This document shows positions 1 to 8,108 of a stretch of DNA of 64,000 bases, piece by piece (within the stretch, counting starts at the first letter, position 1; each line of letters begins with the position of its first letter). The notes under the pieces are model-generated. The model did no database searches. It was not told the origin of the DNA and saw only the letters and a program-made list of their open reading frames with translations. A program made the translations under genes and the position numbers. Source of the DNA: Bacillota bacterium (GTDB lineage Bacteria > Bacillota > Clostridia > Lachnospirales > Lachnospiraceae); assembly GCA_023414355.1 (NCBI GenBank), contig JAEZOB010000023.1, forward strand, positions 241,011-305,010. Reading direction: 5' to 3'.

Positions 1-2
1 AT

Positions 3-128
3 TTTGGTATAGCTGTACCGTTTGCCTGTATAGGAAACCGCAAATTACTTAAATTCGGTCTCAGCATAATGAAGAAATCATTCAGTTTAACGACACAGAA
101 GGTTACACGAAGAATATTTTCAAACTAA
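3..128 (+). CDS. C-terminal fragment of an unidentified protein
   Basis: An open frame enters from the left edge and stops with TAA at 126-128, giving about 41 residues of a protein whose body is outside the window. The visible piece starts hydrophobic (FGIAVPFACIG) and ends basic (TTQKVTRRIFSN). No family can be assigned. It ends 44 bases before an Fe-S protein of a type common in polysaccharide gene clusters, so it may be an upstream member of the same operon, for example a transferase. That is inference from position only. Confidence 0.4.
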   Translation, partial: FGIAVPFACIGNRKLLKFGLSIMKKSFSLTTQKVTRRIFSN

Positions 129-172
129 TTAATTATTATGAGCGAGCCAATTTCGAGAGAGGGAATGAGTAT

Positions 173-1330
173 ATGATAAATGATTTTTTTGCCTGTACCG
201 GGTGTCGTGCATGTGAACAAATTTGTCCAAAGAGCTGCATAAACATGGTGTTTGATAAGGAAGGTTTTATTTATCCGGATATCGATATGACATCCTGTAT
301 TAACTGTGGTTCGTGTGAACGAGTTTGCCATGCACTAATTAAGGATAAGTTACAGCTTATCAATGGCAGCAAAGATCAAACCGGATATTTCGGATGGCAT
401 AAGGATCCTGAAATCAGAGCAAAAAGCTCCTCCGGTGGTGCGTTTACAGCAATTGTTGAAGCGTTCCTGGATGATAACGGCGTCGTTTTTGGGGCCTCTT
501 ATAATGATGATTTTACCTATGTTCATCATATTATGGCCGATAAAAAAACTTATCATACATTAAGAAAATCAAAGTATGTTTTCTCTGATCCTGAGGATAG
601 TTATTTAAAAGTCAGGCAAACTCTTCTGGGTGGACAGAAGGTTATATTTACCGGTACACCCTGCCAGATAGCCGGATTGAAAGCATTTTTAAAAAAAGAT
701 TATGAAAACTTACTGTTGATTGATTTGATTTGTCATGGAACACCCAGTGTTAAGACTTATGAATCTCATATAAAGCATATCAGCCGGGATTCAAAAATAG
801 AAAATGTGGACTTCAGATCAAAATATTTCGGATGGTTCTGCTATTGCTTTAAAGTTGATTTGGAGGATGGTACTTATGTGAAGCAACTGGAGGAGGATTT
901 TTATTTGAACAAATTTTTGAATAACTATTCATTAAGAAAATGCTGTTATAAGTGCCAGTATTCTAACAGAAATCATGTAAGTGATATAACGATTGCAGAC
1001 TTTTGGGGGATTAATGATTATAAACCGGAGTTGAATGATGAGAAAGGGATTTCGTTGGTGATTTTTAACAATAAGAAATTTTCACATTTATTCCAAAACC
1101 TATCGGTTATTATGAATCTTTGGCAGCTGGATTATCCATATTTCAAATATGTCTATAAAACACACGAGAAATACTCTTTGGATTCAAGAAATGAATTTAT
1201 GAGGGAACAGGAGCAGTTCGGTTATGAAAAAATTGCAAAGAGGTTTGAAATGTATATACCTCTAAAAAAACTAAGGCGTAAGATTATGGCCGTGAAAAGA
1301 CATCTTATAGATGTTTTTGCTGGAAATTAG
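173..1330 (+). CDS. 4Fe-4S F420-hydrogenase/dehydrogenase beta-subunit-like protein
   Basis: A 385-residue protein with two N-terminal 4Fe-4S motifs: CTGCRACEQICPKSC near residues 8-22 and CINCGSCERVC near 43-53. These are followed by the conserved region of coenzyme F420 hydrogenase/dehydrogenase beta subunits, including SSSGGAF, FTGTPCQIAGLK and DLICHGTPS. Bacterial members with this layout commonly sit in exopolysaccharide or capsule clusters beside polysaccharide pyruvyltransferases and are thought to be oxidoreductases; their substrate is not established. The start at 173 follows a purine-rich GAGAGGGA. A terminator-like hairpin follows at 1393. The capsule-type genes at 8109-12744 suggest the same larger locus. 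Confidence 0.8.
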   Translation: MINDFFACTGCRACEQICPKSCINMVFDKEGFIYPDIDMTSCINCGSCERVCHALIKDKLQLINGSKDQTGYFGWHKDPEIRAKSSSGGAFTAIVEAFLDDNGVVFGASYNDDFTYVHHIMADKKTYHTLRKSKYVFSDPEDSYLKVRQTLLGGQKVIFTGTPCQIAGLKAFLKKDYENLLLIDLICHGTPSVKTYESHIKHISRDSKIENVDFRSKYFGWFCYCFKVDLEDGTYVKQLEEDFYLNKFLNNYSLRKCCYKCQYSNRNHVSDITIADFWGINDYKPELNDEKGISLVIFNNKKFSHLFQNLSVIMNLWQLDYPYFKYVYKTHEKYSLDSRNEFMREQEQFGYEKIAKRFEMYIPLKKLRRKIMAVKRHLIDVFAGN

Positions 1331-1392
1331 AGGAAAACATCGAACCAAATCTCTGTACTATTACGAACGATGATGATATTATTATACAAAGG

Positions 1393-1437
1393 ACTAAGCG
1401 GAAGATTAATTAATCAGCTATCTCGGCTTAGTTTTTA
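1393..1437 (+). terminator. Terminator after the Fe-S protein
   Basis: ACTAAGC (1393-1399) pairs with GCTTAGT (1426-1432) across a 26-base loop and is followed by a T-rich run. It separates the Fe-S gene from the peptide cluster, which probably has its own promoter. Confidence 0.55.
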
Positions 1438-1494
1438 TATACCTTAGTAATGGCAAAATATGGAAATTCAAGCTGATACGATAGAAAGGATTTT

Positions 1495-3258
1495 ATGCTT
1501 ACCTATATAAAACAGCTTAAAAGTAAAATACGTTCAGGTATCTTAGCTGAAATGTTCCGAGAAACTAAATGGATGACTCAATATATCAAAAGATACTGGA
1601 AAGCAATCCTATACTACATATTACTTGGGGTTTTGGGGACTGCCACTGGGCTTGCGGGAAGTGTTGCCTCCAAATATTTAATCGATGCTGTCACCGGATT
1701 CGACTCCCTGAATATCTGGTTTATCATCGCCGTCATTCTTAGTATGGCCTTTGGCAATATCCTGGTCGGTGCAGTTTCCAGTCGGATCTCAGCTAAGATC
1801 AGCATGAAGGTCAACAATGAAATGCTGGCGGAGATCTATGATAAAATCATGAAGACGGATTGGGAAGCAATCTCAGAGTTTCACAGCGGTGATCTGCTGA
1901 ACCGTCTGAATACAGATGTTGAGACGGTCGCGGGTAGCGTATTGGGCTTTATTCCATCCTTGATCACCAGATTGCTTCAATTTATCGGAGCATTGGCGAT
2001 TATTATTTATTATGACCCAACGATGGCTATCATTGCTCTCATTAGCGCACCGGTTAGCTTGCTGCTATCAAAAATGCTTATGGTTCGTATGAGAGAGTAT
2101 AATCAGAAAATGATGAAGATCAGCAGTGAGATGATGGCCTTTGGAGAAGAGTCCTTTCAGAACCTTCAGGTGATTAAATGCTTTAACTTAATCGAACTTT
2201 TTAATCGAAAATTGATGGGGATACAGGCGAGTTATATCGCAATGGCTTTAGATTATAATAAGCTTTCGATCCTTACTACCTCGTTTCTGTCGGTGGTCGG
2301 TTTATTAGTTTCCTATACCGCTTTCGGGTGGGGGGTCTACAGGCTTTGGAGTGGTGTTATCACTTATGGAACGATGACATTGTTTCTTCAATTATCAAGC
2401 GGTCTGTCCGGTAGCTTCTCCTCTTTGGTCGGTCTCATTCCGACGATGATTAGCGCTGCAACCAGTGCAGGAAGAATCATGGCAATCACTGAGCTACCGC
2501 GTGAGTATGGCAATGACGAGAGTGCTTTTGAGGCCTACGGACAAAAGTCGGATTACTCTACGGAGTTTACTCTATCCATGTCTCATATAGATTTTACCTA
2601 TAAGGGCCGGAAGGCGGTTCTACAGGATGTAAATGTTGCCGTCAGGCCGAGAGAGTTGGTCGCAATTATCGGACCCTCCGGAGAAGGAAAGACTACACTT
2701 CTTCGCATCATACTCGGTCTGCTTAAGCCTACAGCAGGAGAAGTAGCCTGTTCGCTGGAGGATGGAACGAAGACAGAAGTATCTGCACTCACCAGAAGAT
2801 TGTTTTCCTACGTCCCGCAGGATTATACGATTTTTTCCGGAACTATTGCGGATAATCTGCGCATGGGTAAACCGGAGGCTACGGAGGAGGAGCTGACAGT
2901 GGCTCTCAAGGCAGCATGTGCTTTTGATTTTATTACTGAACTACCGGAGGGAATCTACAGTCAGGTAGGAGAGATGGGAGGCATCTTTTCCGAAGGACAG
3001 CTGCAGCGATTATCCATCGCCAGAGCGATACTTAGAGATTCGCCGATTCTAGTGCTGGATGAGGCAACCTCTGCATTGGATCCTGTTACCGAAAGAGAGG
3101 TCTTGCAGGGAATTATGACCTATGGGCAGACTCATTCCTGTATTCTGACTACTCATCGGCAAAGTGTGATTGATATGTGCAACAGAGTATATCGGATTAT
3201 GGGAAGCCGGGTATCGGAGGTTTCGGACAAACAGCTTTTCGGTTTGACAGAGGATTAA
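1495..3258 (+). CDS. ABC exporter, fused membrane and ATPase domains
   Basis: A 587-residue half-transporter. Residues ~30-320 form a six-helix ABC exporter membrane domain and ~350-585 the nucleotide-binding domain, with Walker A GPSGEGKTT, signature FSEGQLQRLSIARA (a variant of LSGGQ), Walker B ILVLDEATSALD and the H-loop region TTHRQS. There is no N-terminal C39 peptidase domain, so leader removal must be done by another protein, plausibly the S26-type peptidase at 6307. AGAAAGGA precedes the ATG. It is the first gene of the PqqD/radical SAM cluster and probably exports the modified product of the 4748 precursor. That role is inferred from position. Confidence 0.85.
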   Translation: MLTYIKQLKSKIRSGILAEMFRETKWMTQYIKRYWKAILYYILLGVLGTATGLAGSVASKYLIDAVTGFDSLNIWFIIAVILSMAFGNILVGAVSSRISAKISMKVNNEMLAEIYDKIMKTDWEAISEFHSGDLLNRLNTDVETVAGSVLGFIPSLITRLLQFIGALAIIIYYDPTMAIIALISAPVSLLLSKMLMVRMREYNQKMMKISSEMMAFGEESFQNLQVIKCFNLIELFNRKLMGIQASYIAMALDYNKLSILTTSFLSVVGLLVSYTAFGWGVYRLWSGVITYGTMTLFLQLSSGLSGSFSSLVGLIPTMISAATSAGRIMAITELPREYGNDESAFEAYGQKSDYSTEFTLSMSHIDFTYKGRKAVLQDVNVAVRPRELVAIIGPSGEGKTTLLRIILGLLKPTAGEVACSLEDGTKTEVSALTRRLFSYVPQDYTIFSGTIADNLRMGKPEATEEELTVALKAACAFDFITELPEGIYSQVGEMGGIFSEGQLQRLSIARAILRDSPILVLDEATSALDPVTEREVLQGIMTYGQTHSCILTTHRQSVIDMCNRVYRIMGSRVSEVSDKQLFGLTED

Positions 3259-3332
3259 TGAAATCCATAGGAAATTCTTTTAAACTTCTTTCAAGTATTG
3301 TATGTGCCGCTGTGTAGCGGAGAAATGGGAGG
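3259..3332 (+). repeat. Degenerate copy of the multi-hairpin intergenic repeat
   Basis: Starting just after the exporter stop codon, this stretch shares TGAAATCCATAGGAA and AACTTCTTTCA with the copies at 6165-6300 and 30154-30413. It ends with a small GC hairpin, CCGCT-GTGT-AGCGG (3307-3320), directly followed by the ribosome binding site of the PqqD-like gene. The AT-rich stem is decayed compared with other copies. Confidence 0.6.
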
Positions 3333-3338
3333 GTAAAT

Positions 3339-3602
3339 ATGAAGATAAAAGAAGGTTTCATATTGAGAAAAATTGCAGATACCGACATGGTAATTCCTAT
3401 CGGAGATAATATAGCTTATTTTAACGGAATTATTTCCCTGAATGAAACAGCAGCGTTTCTATGGAAGAAGCTCAGTGAAGGCTCGGAACCTTCTGCCTTG
3501 TCAGAAGAACTGATGGAAGCCTATCATATCAGCAGCGAGATGGCTACAGAGGATACATTTCAGTTTATAACCCAACTGCAGTTGGCTAATATACTTGAGT
3601 AA
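3339..3602 (+). CDS. PqqD-like peptide chaperone (RRE domain)
   Basis: An 87-residue protein with the PqqD family pattern: FILRKIAD near the start, VIPIGDNIAYFNGIISLNETAAFLW in the middle, and a C-terminal helical DTFQFITQLQLANILE. Family members are RiPP recognition elements that bind a precursor leader and present it to a radical SAM enzyme. GGGAGGG sits seven bases before the ATG. It lies 22 bases before the likely start of the radical SAM gene, so the two are cotranscribed and should act as a pair. No other pyrroloquinoline quinone synthesis gene is present, so PQQ itself is not the product. Confidence 0.85.
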   Translation: MKIKEGFILRKIADTDMVIPIGDNIAYFNGIISLNETAAFLWKKLSEGSEPSALSEELMEAYHISSEMATEDTFQFITQLQLANILE

Positions 3603-3624
3603 AATGATTAGAAGGAGTACGGAT

Positions 3625-4761
3625 GTGGAGAAAAGAGAATTGGTGAGATACCCTTGGAACGCTACTTTTGAATTAACAGCCAGGTGCAATTTGAAATGTA
3701 AGATGTGTCTGGTGCGGATTGATGGGGAACAGATGGCTGAGCTTGGGGGCAGAGAGCGAACCTCGGACGAATGGATTGCTATGGCGAAGGAGATACAGGC
3801 TGCAGGGGCAATCGGATTATTATTAACAGGAGGAGAGCCACTCCTTCGTCCGGATTTTTCGGAAATCTATCAGGAAATAGCAAAGCTTGGCTTTATGCTG
3901 ACACTCTATACCAATGCTACCTTAATTACACCTGAGCTGATGGAAATACTTCACAAATATCCGCCTCATAGAATAGGCATCACTGTCTATGGGGCTTCTC
4001 GCGATACCTATGAGAGAGTAACCGGCATACCGGAGGCTTATAATAGAATGCTGGAGGGAGTACAGTTGCTGGGACAACTGCCCTCTAAGATTACAATTCG
4101 TACCACGATGATCAAGGATAATATTCATGATCTGGATCGAATCACACAATGGACACATGCTCTGAGACCGCAGGTAGAATTCAGCGTATCGAGGATTGTG
4201 ACAAAGCCTGTGAGAGGCTGCAGCTCCAAAGTAGACGCTTGCCGTCTGACGCCGGAACAGAACGTGGCTATGCTCGAAAAGAGAAATAAGGAATTTGTCA
4301 TTGAGCCATTTCACAAACTGGTTAAGGAAAATTCCGGGATTGTAACAAGCCGAAAGGATATTCAGTCAAATAAGACAAAGCGCAGCCAATTGGAGAGAGA
4401 GCCTACACTTTATGGCTGCGAAGCAGGGATGAATTCTTATACGATTACCTGGGATGGTAAGCTGATTGGATGTCAGATGCTCGCAGATTGTTGGACCTAC
4501 CCCTTTGAAGAAGGTTTTATGAAGGCCTGGGAGGACTATCCTGCCAAGGTCTGGCTGCCACCCTTGCCCGAGAAATGCAGCAGCTGCAGCTTAAGCTGTT
4601 GTGCATGTCCGGCTACGCGTCTGGCAGAAACGGGGCAACTGGATGGAATCCCGGAATATCTGTGCAAGGAAAGTGTATTAGCTAAGGAAATGGAGAAAAG
4701 GTTGATAACACAACTGAATGATTTAGTAATGGGAGGGGATAAAAATCGTGTTAAAGTATGA
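3625..4761 (+). CDS. Radical SAM/SPASM peptide-modifying enzyme
   Basis: A 378-residue protein from the GTG at 3625, which has AAGGAG seven bases upstream; a TTG at 3595 and an ATG at 3604 are alternatives without such a site. The radical SAM motif CNLKCKMC lies near residues 20-27, followed by the glycine-rich LLTGGEPLLRPDF. The C-terminal SPASM region has Cys in YGCEAG, IGCQM and the cluster CSSCSLSCCACPA, enough for auxiliary Fe-S clusters. SPASM enzymes with PqqD partners install thioether, carbon-carbon or other crosslinks in ribosomal peptides. It overlaps the start of the precursor gene by 14 bases. The exact modification cannot be read from sequence. Confidence 0.87.
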   Translation: MEKRELVRYPWNATFELTARCNLKCKMCLVRIDGEQMAELGGRERTSDEWIAMAKEIQAAGAIGLLLTGGEPLLRPDFSEIYQEIAKLGFMLTLYTNATLITPELMEILHKYPPHRIGITVYGASRDTYERVTGIPEAYNRMLEGVQLLGQLPSKITIRTTMIKDNIHDLDRITQWTHALRPQVEFSVSRIVTKPVRGCSSKVDACRLTPEQNVAMLEKRNKEFVIEPFHKLVKENSGIVTSRKDIQSNKTKRSQLEREPTLYGCEAGMNSYTITWDGKLIGCQMLADCWTYPFEEGFMKAWEDYPAKVWLPPLPEKCSSCSLSCCACPATRLAETGQLDGIPEYLCKESVLAKEMEKRLITQLNDLVMGGDKNRVKV

Positions 4762-5179
4762 AGCACCGGTCATGACTTTTGAAGAACTGACTTTATTTGA
4801 AAAAATTGCAGACAAATGCTGGGGGGCAGGAAAAGTTAGCTTTAATAATCCGTATGATTCCTCCGGTGAAACACAAAGCTTTTGTATCTCAGGAGGGTGT
4901 AATACCGGACAGGTCGATCCGTCCGATACGGTCCTCAGCTATGTGGAAAATTATATGAGCGGAAGTCAATTTGAGGACTTCACGGCTTGCTACGGCCCTA
5001 GTCTGTCGAATACTCATGCCTCAGGATTTCATTGCCATTCCGGACATAAGCCAACGCCCACACCTACACCGAAACCGACTCCGACTCCGGGTCCGTGCAA
5101 ACCGGGTTGGCCGGGTTGGCCCGGATGGCCGGGCTGGCCGGGATGGCCGGGACATGGTGGACGGCATGGCAGACATTAA
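4748..5179 (+). CDS. Candidate RiPP precursor with Pro-Thr and Gly-Trp-Pro repeats
   Basis: A 143-residue protein starting at GTG 4748, preceded by GGGAGGGG. Residues 1-22 resemble a leader (MTFEELTLFEKIADK). The following ~80 residues hold five Cys (CWG, FCIS, GGCN, TACYG, FHCHS). The tail is low complexity: a Pro-Thr-Lys tract, a sixth Cys in GPCKPG, five Trp-containing Gly-Trp-Pro units, then GHGGRHGRH. It lies between the radical SAM gene and the kinase gene, overlapping both, which is the usual place of a precursor or co-substrate. I recognise no named family. It is long for a RiPP precursor and could instead be a modified surface protein. Confidence 0.7.
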   Translation: MLKYEAPVMTFEELTLFEKIADKCWGAGKVSFNNPYDSSGETQSFCISGGCNTGQVDPSDTVLSYVENYMSGSQFEDFTACYGPSLSNTHASGFHCHSGHKPTPTPTPKPTPTPGPCKPGWPGWPGWPGWPGWPGHGGRHGRH

Positions 5180-6125
5180 GATTAATATGCAGCATAAAGG
5201 AGCTTATTTCCCTGCTGCAATATCGATGGGAAATTACACCATCAGGCTGCTTAGGGACAGCAATGCAAAAGCATCCTATGAGCTTCCCGAAGATGCTTCT
5301 CAGTTTCTTGTGGATGGAACAGAAGCCAGATCAGATTGGAACCTTGTGTACATAATCATGCCCCAGGAGGAGTTTACGGAGCCGGAAGGAGAATTCTTGG
5401 CAGGTTTTGAAGAAGGGCCTGCTCCTTATCGTATCTATAAAGAGGCTAGCGGAAATTTCTTATGGGTCAGGAAGGATAAGAATAAGAATAACAGTCTTGT
5501 TTACCGGATTTCGAAGAATTGGAGTATTTGGGAATTGCTGTACGATCATACGGAAGGCCACAGTCCGGACTTCTTTGATGAGCTTGCTTATATCTTTCCC
5601 TATTCCGTGCTGAATAAGAGGGGAATTCTGTTTCATGGAGTCGTCATGGAATGGAACTCCATGGGAATTCTTGTCTGTGCACATTCCGGCGTGGGTAAAT
5701 CTACACATACCGGAATGTGGAAAACAGGCGAGGGGGCCCGGATTCTGAACGGAGACAGGGCATTTTGCTTTTTGGAGAAGGAGCAGTGGTTTACCTGTGG
5801 AGTTCCCTGGAACGGGTCCTCGAAGGAATGCATGAATCGAAAGGTTATACTCAGAACAGTCGTAATCATTGAACAATCGGAAGACAATCAGGTAATGCAG
5901 TTGTCAAGACGGCAGGGTGCATTGGAATTGATCTCCCTTACCTTTGCACCTGCATGGGAGTCTGAGCTTTTGAATCAAGCACTGGATTTGATCGATGAGC
6001 TTACCCGGGATGTCCTGGTCTTAAAGCTGAGATGCAGACCGGATACCGAAGCCGTTGCTCTTCTGAAGCAGGAATTAGAGAAGCAGTATTTCTATGAAGA
6101 ATATCAGGAGGCACTAACAAATTGA
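5166..6125 (+). CDS. HprK-like P-loop kinase of peptide clusters
   Basis: A 319-residue protein from ATG 5166, overlapping the precursor by 14 bases; ATG 5187 is the alternative. The central P-loop HSGVGKSTHTGMW lies near residues 172-184 and NGDRAF follows, as in the HPr kinase/PEP-carboxykinase-like proteins found in lasso and PqqD-type peptide clusters. Some characterised relatives in lasso clusters phosphorylate a Ser of the precursor. The open frame can be extended upstream to 4971 only by running through the precursor in another frame, which I reject. Phosphorylation of this precursor is inference. Confidence 0.75.
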   Translation: MADIKINMQHKGAYFPAAISMGNYTIRLLRDSNAKASYELPEDASQFLVDGTEARSDWNLVYIIMPQEEFTEPEGEFLAGFEEGPAPYRIYKEASGNFLWVRKDKNKNNSLVYRISKNWSIWELLYDHTEGHSPDFFDELAYIFPYSVLNKRGILFHGVVMEWNSMGILVCAHSGVGKSTHTGMWKTGEGARILNGDRAFCFLEKEQWFTCGVPWNGSSKECMNRKVILRTVVIIEQSEDNQVMQLSRRQGALELISLTFAPAWESELLNQALDLIDELTRDVLVLKLRCRPDTEAVALLKQELEKQYFYEEYQEALTN

Positions 6126-6164
6126 GTATGCATGCAAAGACTGCATACAGAGGAATGGGATAAA

Positions 6165-6300
6165 GTGAAAGAAAAATCTTTTTCACATTGCGAATGAAAC
6201 CATATTCGCATTAGAAAGAACTCCAAAATGAAATCCATTGGAATTTCATTTTGAACTTCTTTCAGGTGCTATTTATACTGCCGCGCGCGGCAGAGTGGAG
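6165..6300 (+). repeat. Multi-hairpin intergenic repeat copy
   Basis: Three hairpins follow each other: GTGAAA...TTTCAC (from 6165), TGCGAAT...ATTCGCA, and GAAAGAA enclosing AAAATGAAATCC...GGAATTTCATTTT closed by TTCTTTC. A GC hairpin TGCCGC-GCGCGGCA then leads directly into GAGTGGAGG, the binding site of the next gene. The AT-rich part matches copies at 3259 and 30154. An earlier small hairpin, TATGCA...TGCATA, lies at about 6127-6147. Confidence 0.7.
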
Positions 6301-6306
6301 GTGAAT

Positions 6307-6804
6307 GTGAAAACACTTGTTAAGAAAGATGTGGCTGCAAATGAACTGTTTCCTTTTGTCAGAGAGGTCATAAACCATGGTCATAAAGCGAGATTTACGA
6401 TCAGTGGCAGTAGTATGTGTCCCTGGATGATCGATAACCGGGATCAGGTGCTGATTGCAGGGAGCAAGGAGCTGAAACCGGGAGATATCATTCTGTATCA
6501 GAATAGCCGGGGGAATTATATTTTACATAGAATCATGAAGAAAGAGGAGAACGGATTCCGGACCATGGGTGATTCCTGCATTACGGCAGATGAGGAACTG
6601 ATTACTCCAAAAGAGGTAATTGGTGTAGTACAGAAGATATACCGAAATGGGAAGGAGATTGATTGCTCTTCTACCTTCTGGCAGCTTGTCTTTCTGCTGT
6701 GGCGCAGTTTATTGCCGGTCAGAAATGAATTGCTAAGGCTTTATCATACCCTGGTAAGGATTAAATTTGAGATAGGAAAAAGAAAGAGCGGTTTGGGAGC
6801 ATAA
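6307..6804 (+). CDS. S26-type signal-peptidase-like protein
   Basis: A 165-residue protein from GTG 6307, chosen because GTGGAGG precedes it; upstream codons back to 6238 lie inside the repeat element. The catalytic-serine box SGSSMCPW is near residues 32-39 and the second box is YILHRIMKK near 71-79. The His in place of the usual Lys resembles the Ser-His type (SipW-like). GDIILY precedes the second box. No clear N-terminal membrane anchor is visible, but residues ~120-135 (WQLVFLLWRSLLPV) are hydrophobic. It could cleave the 4748 precursor, since the exporter lacks a peptidase domain. That is inference. Confidence 0.72.
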   Translation: MKTLVKKDVAANELFPFVREVINHGHKARFTISGSSMCPWMIDNRDQVLIAGSKELKPGDIILYQNSRGNYILHRIMKKEENGFRTMGDSCITADEELITPKEVIGVVQKIYRNGKEIDCSSTFWQLVFLLWRSLLPVRNELLRLYHTLVRIKFEIGKRKSGLGA

Positions 6805-6807
6805 AGT

Positions 6808-8073
6808 ATGGATCAGACGTCAAGACAGCTATTGTATTTATTATCGGTTTCGATGGGAACCGATCTGGATACAATCATCAATACCGTGGAAGTAGAATGG
6901 GATAAGCTGTTTTTTTTATCGGGGATACATAATGTAATTCCGATGATTTATCACGCTATCAATAAAAAACAGCTACTTCCCATGATAAATCCGGAATTAG
7001 CGGTGGTTTGGAAGAAATTGGCTGTTGGTTATACAGTGGACCAGATTATACGGACAAAGGAATTCCTTGCAATCTATACAAAACTGAAGCAAGCAGGAAT
7101 AAACGCTTTGGTTGTTAAGGGAATTGTTTTTCGAAAGCTGTATCCGAACAGTGATGAAAGATGCTCCGGAGATGAGGATATCTATATTCATAGAGAGGAC
7201 TTTTCCAAAGTGGCTTCCGTCTTAATCGACTCCGGTTTTGAGTTGTCGGAACTCTCCGGGAAAGAGAAAGCACCGAGGCAGGAAACGATTTATGTCAGCA
7301 GAAAAACCGGCTTAATTCTTGAGGTGCACGTGGATCTGTTCGACCCTGGAATAGGACTATTCAAAGCTATGAATGATCAATTTGAGACAGCTTTCGAGCG
7401 TAGTATCGAGATTATTGTTGAAGGTATCCCGATTCATACCCTGTCATACAGCGACCATCTTTTATTCCAAATCTTACATTGTACGAAACACTTTGTGGGA
7501 ATGGGGTTTGGAATCCGCCAACTGTGTGATTTGGTCATGTTCTGTAATACCTATGGTAATATGGTGGACTATCCCTGGGTATGGCAGCAAGTGACCTCTC
7601 TTGGGTATGATATATTTTTATTAAATCTTCTGGCGATCGGAAGCAAATATCTGGGACTCTCCGATCAGTATCGCTGGTATCCGCATCAAGCGGTATTGAT
7701 GGATATCCATTCTGATGCCTTACTTGAGGATATGATATGCGCAGGAGCTTATGGCAGAAGTGATGAGGACAGAATCAGGACATGCTCCCTGACCTTACAG
7801 GCAGTGATAGCAGATCGAGGATTTCGATTGAAAAAATATTATAAAAAGCAGACGCTGAAGATTTTTTTCCCGGACCATGAGTTTATGAACAACCGCTATC
7901 CCTACTGCAGAAATAACCCTTTTCTTCTTCCTTTGGCTTGGTTACATCGGATAGCTTCTTATGCGGTACAGGTGAAAAACCCGATACAGATGGTTCAAAA
8001 AGCCAATCGCAGCATAGCAATCGGAAGAAGACGGATACAGCTCCTTAAGGAGTATAAGATGATCGGACTGTGA
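6808..8073 (+). CDS. Nucleotidyltransferase-like protein of peptide clusters
   Basis: A 421-residue protein starting three bases after the peptidase stop, so probably translationally coupled. The segment VVKGIVFRKLYPNSDERCSGDEDIYI (in two parts, residues ~98-125) fits the uncharacterised nucleotidyltransferase family NTP_transf_5, where Lys-Gly and Asp-x-Asp/Glu residues form the active site; here the acidic pair is DED. These proteins recur beside PqqD-like, HprK-like and S26-like genes in Firmicutes peptide clusters, but their role is unknown. It closes the cluster; the next gene begins 35 bases later and is of polysaccharide type. Confidence 0.7.
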   Translation: MDQTSRQLLYLLSVSMGTDLDTIINTVEVEWDKLFFLSGIHNVIPMIYHAINKKQLLPMINPELAVVWKKLAVGYTVDQIIRTKEFLAIYTKLKQAGINALVVKGIVFRKLYPNSDERCSGDEDIYIHREDFSKVASVLIDSGFELSELSGKEKAPRQETIYVSRKTGLILEVHVDLFDPGIGLFKAMNDQFETAFERSIEIIVEGIPIHTLSYSDHLLFQILHCTKHFVGMGFGIRQLCDLVMFCNTYGNMVDYPWVWQQVTSLGYDIFLLNLLAIGSKYLGLSDQYRWYPHQAVLMDIHSDALLEDMICAGAYGRSDEDRIRTCSLTLQAVIADRGFRLKKYYKKQTLKIFFPDHEFMNNRYPYCRNNPFLLPLAWLHRIASYAVQVKNPIQMVQKANRSIAIGRRRIQLLKEYKMIGL

Positions 8074-8108
8074 GGTTCGGCTTCCAAGATAAAGGCGGTG
8101 AAGATGAA

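Noticed and set aside
3339..4761. PqqD plus radical SAM as a PQQ synthesis locus feeding the PQQ-type propellers at 45319
   Set aside because: No PqqA, PqqB or PqqC is present, the radical SAM enzyme is followed by an unrelated Cys-rich precursor, and the propeller proteins lack export signals. The co-occurrence looks accidental.
4971..5165. N-terminal extension of the HprK-like kinase
   Set aside because: It is an out-of-frame reading of the precursor gene, rich in Arg and Gly, and does not fit the kinase family start.
6238..6306. N-terminal extension of the S26-type peptidase
   Set aside because: These codons are the repeat element and GC hairpin; a good binding site precedes GTG 6307.
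8070..8108. GTG start at 8070 for the phosphatase
   Set aside because: It overlaps the preceding gene and adds residues absent from the family, which begins at the metal-binding MIDIHTH.
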